Assembly (NCBI GenBank): GCA_029264685.1
Contig: JARHZW010000086.1
Span: forward strand, 1-37,130
Reading direction: 5' to 3'
DNA from: Candidatus Limivicinus sp.
GTDB taxonomy: Bacteria > Bacillota > Clostridia > Oscillospirales > Oscillospiraceae
Length of the DNA stretch: 37,130 bases
Shown here: piece after piece, positions 27,570 through 35,464 of the stretch
Layout of the letters: each line of letters starts with the position of its first letter
Numbering within the stretch: the stretch's first letter is position 1
Program-made: the position numbers and the translations under genes
The notes under the pieces: model-generated
Database searches by the model: none
What the model was told of the DNA's origin: nothing
Seen by the model: only the letters and a program-made list of their open reading frames with translations

Positions 27570-28315
27570 TATTCTGCAGCCCCCTTATCTTTATATACAC
27601 CCAGAGGATAGTAGGGGATCATATTCTCTTCGAGCCACTTCATAGCCTCAATGGGGTTAAGTCCCCAGTTGGTGGGGCAGGTGGAGAGAACTTCTATCAT
27701 GCAGAAGCCCTTACCTTCCAGCTGGTACTGGAATGCCTTTTTAATGGCCTTTTTGGTTTTGATGATGTTTGCGTTGTTGTTGACAGCGCAGCGCTCTATG
27801 TAGTAAGAGCCGGGAACCTGAGAAAGCATCTCAGACATTTTAATAGGTGCGCCGCACCATGCTTCATCACGGCCGTAGGGAGAAGTGGTAGTCTTCTGAC
27901 CAACGAGAGTGGTAGGAGCCATCTGGCCGCCGGTCATACCGTAGATAGCGTTGTTAACAAAAATGGTAACAAACTTTTCGCCACGGTGAGCGGCATGAAC
28001 AATCTCAGCGGTACCGATAGAAGCAAGGTCACCATCACCCTGATAGGTGAAAACAGTGGTGTTGGGCTTTGCACGCTTTACGCCGGTAGCAACGGCAGGA
28101 GCACGGCCGTGAGCAGCTTCAATCATATCGCAGTTGAAGTAATCATATGCAAAAACGGAGCAGCCGACAGGAGCGACACCAACAACATCTCCGTCCAGAT
28201 TCATCTCATCCAGAACCTCAGCCACCAGACGGTGAATAATACCGTGGTTGCAGCCAGGGCAGTAATGGAAAGTCTTATCAGTTAAAAGTTTAGTCTTTTC
28301 AAATACAACAGACAT
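27569..28315 (-). CDS. 2-oxoacid:ferredoxin oxidoreductase beta subunit (copy 2)
   Basis: HYCPGCNHGIIHRLVAEVLDE, YQGDGDLASIGTAE, VNNAIYGMTGGQMAPTT. Confidence 0.94.
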   Translation of the reverse strand: MSVVFEKTKLLTDKTFHYCPGCNHGIIHRLVAEVLDEMNLDGDVVGVAPVGCSVFAYDYFNCDMIEAAHGRAPAVATGVKRAKPNTTVFTYQGDGDLASIGTAEIVHAAHRGEKFVTIFVNNAIYGMTGGQMAPTTLVGQKTTTSPYGRDEAWCGAPIKMSEMLSQVPGSYYIERCAVNNNANIIKTKKAIKKAFQYQLEGKGFCMIEVLSTCPTNWGLNPIEAMKWLEENMIPYYPLGVYKDKGAAE

Positions 28316-29395
28316 TTATTTACCCTCCTTCATAGCGAGGATCTTTGCTTTAATCTCATCGGTAGTGGGGAACTGGCTTCCGCAGTAACCGAAGAAGTCA
28401 ACATTCTTAAGTCCATTGACAGCAAGCTTAACATCCTCAAGCATCTGGCCTTCGTTAACCTCAACGTCCAGAATGCCCTTTACACGCTCAGGCTTAACAG
28501 TCTCAAGCAGAGCATCATAGGGGAAGGGCCATACAGCGATGGGACGGAACAGACCGACCTTGACACCCTCTTCACGAAGCTCGTCGATAGCGGTCTTTGC
28601 GATACGGGCAACAGTACCGAAAGCAGTGATAACAAACTCTGCATCATCGGTCTTGTAGCACTCCCACATCTGCTCGTTCTTCTTTGCCTCATCATAAATC
28701 TTCTGAAGGCGCTCGTTGTGAACAGCCAGATCCTCGGTATCAATGTACAGAGAGTTGATAACCGCTCTCTTTTCGGGAGCATCGCCGGGCTTCCAGCCGG
28801 TGGTTGCCCAAGGCTTCTTCTCGGGGTCAACCTTGTAATCAACCATTTCAGGCATTTCGACAGGCTCCATCATCTGAGCGATGATACCGTCAGCCAGGAA
28901 AAGTACAGGAATACGATACTTCTCGGATTTCTCAAAAGCGAACATCATGATGTCGATAGCTTCCTGAACGGAGGAGGGAGCATAAGTCAGCAGGTGGTAG
29001 TCACCGTTGCCGCCGCCCTTAACGCCCTGGAAGTAGTCGCCCTGAGAAGCCTGGATATTACCAAGGCCGGGGCCGCCACGCATAACATTGAGGATAACGC
29101 AGGGCAGCTGTGCGCCTGCGCAGTAGGAGATACCTTCCTGCTTCAGGCTGATGCCGGGGCTGGAAGAAGAAGTGATAACACGGGCGCCGGTGGAAGCTGC
29201 ACCGTATACCATATTGATTGCCGCAACTTCGCTCTCGGCCTGAAGGAAGCATCCTCCGACCTCGGGCATACGAGCGGACATATACTCAGGGATTTCAGTC
29301 TGCGGGGTGATAGGATAGCCAAAGAAGAAACGGGCGCCGGCACGTATTGCGGCCTCCGCGATAGCTTCGCTACCCTTCATAAGAGTCAATGCCAT
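28316..29395 (-). CDS. 2-oxoacid:ferredoxin oxidoreductase alpha subunit (copy 2)
   Basis: MKGSEAIAEAAIRAGARFFFGYPITPQTEIPEYMS. Confidence 0.94.
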   Translation of the reverse strand: MALTLMKGSEAIAEAAIRAGARFFFGYPITPQTEIPEYMSARMPEVGGCFLQAESEVAAINMVYGAASTGARVITSSSSPGISLKQEGISYCAGAQLPCVILNVMRGGPGLGNIQASQGDYFQGVKGGGNGDYHLLTYAPSSVQEAIDIMMFAFEKSEKYRIPVLFLADGIIAQMMEPVEMPEMVDYKVDPEKKPWATTGWKPGDAPEKRAVINSLYIDTEDLAVHNERLQKIYDEAKKNEQMWECYKTDDAEFVITAFGTVARIAKTAIDELREEGVKVGLFRPIAVWPFPYDALLETVKPERVKGILDVEVNEGQMLEDVKLAVNGLKNVDFFGYCGSQFPTTDEIKAKILAMKEGK

Positions 29396-29408
29396 TTTTT
29401 GTTCCTCC

Positions 29409-29618
29409 TTAAAGCTTTTCTATACGGATAGCCACATCGGGGCAAGTGCGTGCGCAGGAAGCGCAGCCTATGCATGCCTCGGGATCAGCTACCTCTGCAG
29501 GGTGGTAGCCCTTTGCATTGAGCTTGGTCTTGGAAAGGGCGAGTACGTTTTTAGGACATGCTCTCACGCAGAGACCACAGCCTTTACAAACAATCTCATT
29601 GATTGTCACCTTTACCAT
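29409..29618 (-). CDS. 2-oxoacid:ferredoxin oxidoreductase delta subunit, 2x[4Fe-4S] ferredoxin (copy 2)
   Basis: [15 protein letters not shown] and [15 protein letters not shown]. Confidence 0.93.
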   Translation of the reverse strand: MVKVTINEIVCKGCGLCVRACPKNVLALSKTKLNAKGYHPAEVADPEACIGCASCARTCPDVAIRIEKL

Positions 29619-29719
29619 GATTTTACCTCTTTTCTAAATAATTTTGCATTTTTCATTTATTTATTCTACCGCTGTGCGGGAGAAGTCTGGGATAATGGGG
29701 TTATGAGGGGTGGAAAAGC

Positions 29720-30457
29720 TCAGTGAGCGCCGCCCTGTATAGGATGCTGTAATTCTTTAAGGCTCTCTATCCAGCTGGTCCAGTCACGGCGCATATATGT
29801 GTCTATAGCCATAGGTGTGCCGATATATTTGGGGTCATGGCCTTCAGCAAGGAAAATGTCAAGAAGTTCTTTTTTGCCGGTGGTATAAAGCACGGGCACA
29901 CCAGTCTTTTCGGATACCTCTTTTATCATTTCGTATCCGTCTCTCAGCTCGGCCGGACCGGTCATTTCAGCAAGGTTTGTGTTATTGATCATTCCGGTAA
30001 TTTTCAGGCGGGAATGAATCTGCATTTCTTCCTGAAGATGAATGATTTTTTCAACGGTTCCCGCCAAAGGACGGCGTATATTGACAACATTGAGTACCTC
30101 AAGCTGCTCCGGTTCAAGCTCCATAAAATCCTGATGGTAACGCCCAAGAGCTGTTGAACCAACAGCATCGCCGCCGGCGTCAAACACAACGGTGTCCCAG
30201 TCAAGGGCAAAAGCCGACGAAACCTCGGCAGGCACGGAGAGGGTCTCTATACCGGAGCAGGCGAAGTTAGGGGAAACAAGACGGATTTCCTTCATTTTGG
30301 TCATCTGTCCACGCTCGGTAAGTCTGAAATATGTATTAACCATATCAAGGTCTATAAGCTCGGTACGACCGCTTTCAGCGGCTTTAAAGGCAAAGTTCAG
30401 GGCAAGCTCGGATTTTCCGCTGCCGTAATTGCCTATAAGAACATAGATTTTTTTCAT
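29720..30457 (-). CDS. P-loop NTPase of unknown function
   Basis: Walker A GNYGSGKSE near the N-terminus, ELIDLDMVNTYF, TVVFDAGGDAVG; upstream of and co-oriented with OFOR operon 2. Confidence 0.8.
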   Translation of the reverse strand: MKKIYVLIGNYGSGKSELALNFAFKAAESGRTELIDLDMVNTYFRLTERGQMTKMKEIRLVSPNFACSGIETLSVPAEVSSAFALDWDTVVFDAGGDAVGSTALGRYHQDFMELEPEQLEVLNVVNIRRPLAGTVEKIIHLQEEMQIHSRLKITGMINNTNLAEMTGPAELRDGYEMIKEVSEKTGVPVLYTTGKKELLDIFLAEGHDPKYIGTPMAIDTYMRRDWTSWIESLKELQHPIQGGAH

Positions 30458-30907
30458 ATCGTGCCTCTTAACTCAAATTATTACAGCTATCATTTTAGCA
30501 TTTCCGCCGATTTCAGTCAATAAGCATTTTCACCATATTTATCTACGCATTAGTAATAAAATGACGAAGATTTTAAATTTATGTTTTTATTTTAATGCAA
30601 TAATTGCGAATTCTCACTATTTTGCTTTTTATATTTTTTATGTTTTTCTTGTACAAAGGAAAAAGAAAAGGAAAAAATCTCTTATATTTACGGCTATAAA
30701 TCCAGCAGCTTTGTTCAGTTATTTTATTTTACAGTCTCATTGACACATATAGCGGTTTTTTCTTTTTATAATAGATTTATATACATCCCGACAGTTGCTG
30801 TCGGCGCTTCTGCATCTATGTGCATTTTTCACAATGCGGGTATTACTTTGCCGCCGATTTTGTAGTAATTATGTGTTTTTTATCCATAAGCTTATAATAA
30901 AAGCTGC

Positions 30908-30944
30908 AAAAAACTGCCGCTGAAAAAACTGTTCTGCGGCAGTT
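30908..30944 (-). terminator. Rho-independent terminator downstream of pyk
   Basis: AACTGCCGC-N15-GCGGCAGTT, followed on the minus strand by a T-tract. Confidence 0.8.
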
Positions 30945-30977
30945 CTGCTTTTTTGTCAGTCAATTTACTGCAAAAAT

Positions 30978-32393
30978 TTATTTTATTGTCTCAACTTTTA
31001 TTGTGTTGGTATTTCCTATGCGGTCATTTACGATACCGCCGGTCAGTACCACATTGTCGCCCGGCTGAAGATTAAATTTTTCCTTTGCGATTTTCAGAGC
31101 ATTATAGAAAACCACATCCAGTGATGGATACATTTCACCCAAAACAGGATAAACAGCCCAGCTCATATTGAGCTGACGCCAGGCCTTTTCACTGGTGGTG
31201 AATCCAAGAATATTCACAGGTCCCCTGAATCGGCTTACCATTCTGGCAGTTTTACCGGAAATCGAGGTAACAACTATGCACTTGGCATTTACATCGATTG
31301 CCATTGAGCACACGGCATGGGAAATTGCATCCAGATTGTTTTTGATTTTAAACTCGGCAGAGTAGAATTTTTTTCTATAGTCAATGCGCTGCTCGGTAAA
31401 GTTTGCAATATCAGACATACTCTTAACGGCTTCTACAGGATATTTTCCTGCGGCAGTCTCACCTGAGAGCATTATTGCGGAAGATCCGTCATAAACAGCA
31501 TTGGCAACGTCTGAAATTTCAGCTCTGGTAGGTCTTATATTATGAATCATAGATTCCAGCATTTCGGTAGCTGTAATGACACGCTTGCCCAGAAGGCGGC
31601 ACTTCTTTATAAGATATTTCTGAATTGCAGGAACCTCAACATAGGGAATTTCCACGCCGAGGTCGCCTCTTGCTATCATTATACCGTCAGCAATTTCGCA
31701 AATTTGCTCCACATTGTCAACGCCTGAACGATTTTCAATTTTTGCAATAAGGTTAATATCCTTGCCGCCGTTTTCATCAAGGAAATTTCTAAGACTTACA
31801 ACATCTTCTTTTGTAGACACAAAGGAAGCGGCAACAAAGTCCACATCGTTTTCAATTCCAAAGAGAATGTCTTCCTTGTCCTGCTCGCTCAGATATTCCT
31901 GCTTTAAAACCTTGTTCTCGAAGCTCATGCTCTTACGGTCGGAAAGCTCTCCGCCGTTTAAGGTAGTACAGATAATATTTGAGCCTTCGACTTTTTCAAC
32001 ACGGAAAATAACAAGGCCGTTGTTGACCTTTATTATATCTCCTCTGTTCATTTCTTCATTGAGCTGTTTATAAGACACGGAAACCATTTCCTGATTTCCC
32101 ACCACATCTTCTGTAGTGAAAATAAACGGGTCGCCGTCTTTAAGAGTTATGCTTTTATTTTCAAAAGTTTTTATTCTGAACTCCGGTCCCTTTGTATCCA
32201 GAAGTATGGCGATGGGAAGATTAAGCTTTTCTCTGACCTTCTTGATAAGGTCGATTCTCTCCTTATGCTCCTCATGGCTTCCGTGAGAGAAGTTAAGGCG
32301 GGCTACATTCATGCCGCTTTCACACATTTTAGTCAGCACAGCCTCGTCGGTTGAAGACGGGCCTATGGTGCAGATAATTTTAGTTTTACGCAT
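30978..32393 (-). CDS. pyk: Pyruvate kinase
   Basis: MRKTKIICTIGPSSTDEAVLTKMCESGMNVARLNFSHG, MIARGDLGVEIP, ITATEMLESMI; start at 32393 rather than 32489. Confidence 0.97.
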   Translation of the reverse strand: MRKTKIICTIGPSSTDEAVLTKMCESGMNVARLNFSHGSHEEHKERIDLIKKVREKLNLPIAILLDTKGPEFRIKTFENKSITLKDGDPFIFTTEDVVGNQEMVSVSYKQLNEEMNRGDIIKVNNGLVIFRVEKVEGSNIICTTLNGGELSDRKSMSFENKVLKQEYLSEQDKEDILFGIENDVDFVAASFVSTKEDVVSLRNFLDENGGKDINLIAKIENRSGVDNVEQICEIADGIMIARGDLGVEIPYVEVPAIQKYLIKKCRLLGKRVITATEMLESMIHNIRPTRAEISDVANAVYDGSSAIMLSGETAAGKYPVEAVKSMSDIANFTEQRIDYRKKFYSAEFKIKNNLDAISHAVCSMAIDVNAKCIVVTSISGKTARMVSRFRGPVNILGFTTSEKAWRQLNMSWAVYPVLGEMYPSLDVVFYNALKIAKEKFNLQPGDNVVLTGGIVNDRIGNTNTIKVETIK

Positions 32394-32667
32394 ATGAGCA
32401 TCCTTTCCGGTCTTAAAATTATTAAATAATGCGCTTTTTGCATTAGCGGAAATAATTTTACAGTGTAAATTCGGAATATTGCATTTCACAACTAATTTAC
32501 ACTTCTGGAGCTAATTATAAGCTATTTTATTGAATTTGTCATCATATTTTCCTCAATTTTTATTTTTTCTATGTTATTTAATTTTTTATTTTTTCTTCCT
32601 ATAAATTTATACACCAAAATATGCCGTCCTCCACTTTTAAAGTTTTGTTAACATTCCAACGCACATA

Positions 32668-32696
32668 TTGACGTAATCCGGTTTTTGCCGTATATT
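32668..32696 (+). promoter_or_regulatory. Predicted sigma-A promoter of the MarR/ABC operon
   Basis: TTGACG-N17-TATATT. Confidence 0.65.
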
Positions 32697-32714
32697 AGTT
32701 AAGCATATTAACTA
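32696..32714. promoter_or_regulatory. Candidate MarR operator
   Basis: Perfect inverted repeat TAGTTAA-GCATA-TTAACTA abutting the -10 element. Confidence 0.6.
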
Positions 32715-32748
32715 TTATCATTATTAAGTATTTCCACGGAGGTATAAA

Positions 32749-33264
32749 ATGGAATGTCACAATATACAAACCGCAGAATTGTTCCGCAGTATGGACAGAG
32801 TGCGGAAAGCCTGGCACAGCGTAAGTCCATGTGATGCGTTGAGTAAATCACAGTTTGGCACACTTATGGCAATACATCACTTCGAGATGGCGGAAGTAAA
32901 CGGTGAAAAAAACAAGCATGTCAAACTTTCCGCCCTTGCAAACTCCATGGGGCAGAGTCTCCCTGCTCTCAGCCAGAGAGTGAGTCTGCTTGAGGATAAC
33001 GGCTATGTACGCCGTGTGCCGGATCCCGATGACAGACGCACAACGGGTCTTGAGCTTACAGACGAAGGGACTGAAGTTTTGGAACTTGCCCGTCAGCGTT
33101 TTGACGGCATACTCTCCTATGCAGCAGATTATTTAGGTCCCGAAACCTCGGGCAAACTAATCGTCCTGCTCAATCAGCTTGCAGAAGCTCTTGAGCTTGC
33201 TGTTTCACACATGGTACAAACTGAGGAGCAAATTAAACATGATGAAATTAAAGAAATACATTAA
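32749..33264 (+). CDS. MarR-family transcriptional regulator
   Basis: LSALANSMGQSLPALSQRVSLLEDNGYVRRVPDPDDRRTTGLELTDEG wHTH and wing. Confidence 0.94.
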   Translation: MECHNIQTAELFRSMDRVRKAWHSVSPCDALSKSQFGTLMAIHHFEMAEVNGEKNKHVKLSALANSMGQSLPALSQRVSLLEDNGYVRRVPDPDDRRTTGLELTDEGTEVLELARQRFDGILSYAADYLGPETSGKLIVLLNQLAEALELAVSHMVQTEEQIKHDEIKEIH

Positions 33265-35464
33265 ACCTTATCTTGGCTTTGCTCTGGCAATGATAGTTCT
33301 TCTCTTCTGCCAGTCTGCCGTAGATTTGAACCTTCCAAACCTTATGAGCGATATTGTCAATGTGGGCATACAGCAGGGCGGAATAAAAGAAGCTGCGCCG
33401 GAAGTGATTTCAGCTCAATCGCTGGAGCTGATGACAGGCTTTATGCCTTCAGATGACAGGGAGCTTGTTGAAGCCTGCTATATTAAAGTCAGCAAAGATG
33501 AAATGGGCGAAAAGGAATGGACCCGTTTTCTGGACCGCTGGCCCGCAGCCGCTGAAACCGACTGCCTTAGATTCGAGCCCCCCTCCAATGATGCAGCCCG
33601 TAGAGCCGAATTTGCATTCAGCCGTTCCGCATACGCCTTTACGAATTTTATAAAGCAGCTGTCTTCCGGTTCTGATGCAGCAGGCGGTATATCCCACTCC
33701 CCTGTTTCCGAAAGCTTGGACAGCTTGCAGGCAGTTATAGCTTCCGCACCACAGGCGGCTGTAGACGAGGCAATAAGCAGCGCCGCCTCCATCCCTGACA
33801 GTGTGGCATTTCAGACTGCCGTAATCTTCACCAAGGAGTTCTACACTCAGTTAGGCGCAGACACCGGCGCAATACAGACCGCCTATATTTTAAAGGTAGG
33901 CGGCAAAATGCTTCTGATGACTCTGCTTCTTGTGTCTTTTTCCATAGGAGTAGGTTTTTGCGCCAGCAAACTGGGCACAGGTGTGGCAAGGGATGTGAGA
34001 CGGGATATGTTTTCCCGTGTCAGCAGCTTCACAAACAATGAATACGACAAATTCGGCACCGCCAGCCTTATAACCCGCTGTACAAACGATGTAATGCAGG
34101 TAAGAGGGCTGCTCTCAATGGGTCTTCGAACAATGTTCTATGCTCCTATCATAGGTATAGGCGGAACAATTATGGCGCTTAGCAAAAGCCCCAGTATGGC
34201 GTGGATAATTGCTCTTGCAGGAATTCTGATCTTCGGTGTTATTTTTGTGATGTTCACCGTTGCTATGCCCAAATTCAAAATAATGCAGAAGCTTGTTGAT
34301 AAGCTGAACCTTGTTAGCCGTGAAAATCTCTCCGGCATGATGGTTATAAGAGCTTTTGCCACTCAGAAATTTGAGGAAGAGCGTTTTGACAAGGCAAACA
34401 AAGCCCTTGCCGACAACAACCTGTTTGTATACCGTGCAATGGCAACCATGATGCCCGTAATGATGCTGGTTATGAACGGTGTCTCCCTTCTTATAGTCTG
34501 GGTAGGCGGTCATCAGATTGCCCAGGCAACCATGCAGGTTGGCGACATGATGGCCTTTATTCAGTATACCATGCAGATAATAATGAGCTTTCTGATGATA
34601 AGCATGGTCTTTGTCATGGTTCCCCGTGCGGCAGTTTCCGCAAACCGCATTGCTGAGGTTCTGGAAACCCACAGCAGCGTTGAGGATGTACCCCACCCGA
34701 GCCATCTTCCTGAAGATGTAAAAGGCGTTGTAGAATTTAAGGATGTATCCTTCAGTTACGACGGAGCGGATGAAAATGTCCTTGAACACATTTCCTTTAC
34801 CGCACGCCCCGGAGAAACCACTGCATTTATAGGCTCTACGGGAAGCGGAAAATCCACCCTTGTAAACCTTATCCCCCGTTTTCACGATGTCAGCTCAGGG
34901 TCCATATGTCTTGACGGCGTGGATATAAAAACCCTGCCCCAGAAAGAGCTGCGGGACAAAATTGGTTATGTACCACAAAACGGTGTGCTTTTCAGCGGCG
35001 ATATACGCTCAAATCTCCGCTACGGCGACAGCGACGCAGACGACGAAAGTCTGTATGCAGCCGCCGAAACAGCTCAGGCCACCGAATTTATAGATCAACT
35101 GCCGGACGGTCTGTCCACCGCCATAAGTCAGGGCGGCACCAATGTTTCCGGAGGTCAGCGACAGCGGCTTTCAATCGCAAGAGCACTTGTAAAAAAAGCC
35201 CCGGTTTATATTTTTGATGACACCTTCTCAGCCCTTGACTTTAAAACAGACGCAAAGCTCCGTCAGGCTCTGAAAAGCAGCACCGAAAAAGCCACAACTC
35301 TCATAGTAGCCCAGCGTGTTTCTACAATCATGAATGCGGAACAGATCATAGTTCTGGACGAGGGCAGAATCGTGGGCAAGGGAAGTCACAAATACCTGCT
35401 GGAAAACTGCAAAGAATACAGAGAAATTGCAGAAAGCCAGCTTTCAAAGGAGGAATTGGCATAA
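33239..35464 (+). CDS. ABC transporter ATP-binding/permease (heterodimeric exporter subunit 1)
   Basis: Fused TMD-NBD; GSTGSGKST, VSGGQRQRLSIARAL, YIFDDTFSALD. ATG at 33239 overlaps the marR end. Confidence 0.93.
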   Translation: MMKLKKYIKPYLGFALAMIVLLFCQSAVDLNLPNLMSDIVNVGIQQGGIKEAAPEVISAQSLELMTGFMPSDDRELVEACYIKVSKDEMGEKEWTRFLDRWPAAAETDCLRFEPPSNDAARRAEFAFSRSAYAFTNFIKQLSSGSDAAGGISHSPVSESLDSLQAVIASAPQAAVDEAISSAASIPDSVAFQTAVIFTKEFYTQLGADTGAIQTAYILKVGGKMLLMTLLLVSFSIGVGFCASKLGTGVARDVRRDMFSRVSSFTNNEYDKFGTASLITRCTNDVMQVRGLLSMGLRTMFYAPIIGIGGTIMALSKSPSMAWIIALAGILIFGVIFVMFTVAMPKFKIMQKLVDKLNLVSRENLSGMMVIRAFATQKFEEERFDKANKALADNNLFVYRAMATMMPVMMLVMNGVSLLIVWVGGHQIAQATMQVGDMMAFIQYTMQIIMSFLMISMVFVMVPRAAVSANRIAEVLETHSSVEDVPHPSHLPEDVKGVVEFKDVSFSYDGADENVLEHISFTARPGETTAFIGSTGSGKSTLVNLIPRFHDVSSGSICLDGVDIKTLPQKELRDKIGYVPQNGVLFSGDIRSNLRYGDSDADDESLYAAAETAQATEFIDQLPDGLSTAISQGGTNVSGGQRQRLSIARALVKKAPVYIFDDTFSALDFKTDAKLRQALKSSTEKATTLIVAQRVSTIMNAEQIIVLDEGRIVGKGSHKYLLENCKEYREIAESQLSKEELA

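Noticed and set aside
26832-27611. 259-aa ORF on + strand
   Set aside because: Covers the OFOR terminator and is antisense to OFOR gamma; no domain.
34115-34885. 256-aa His/Tyr-rich ORF on the minus strand
   Set aside because: Antisense to the ABC exporter; composition bias reflects the codon usage of the sense strand.
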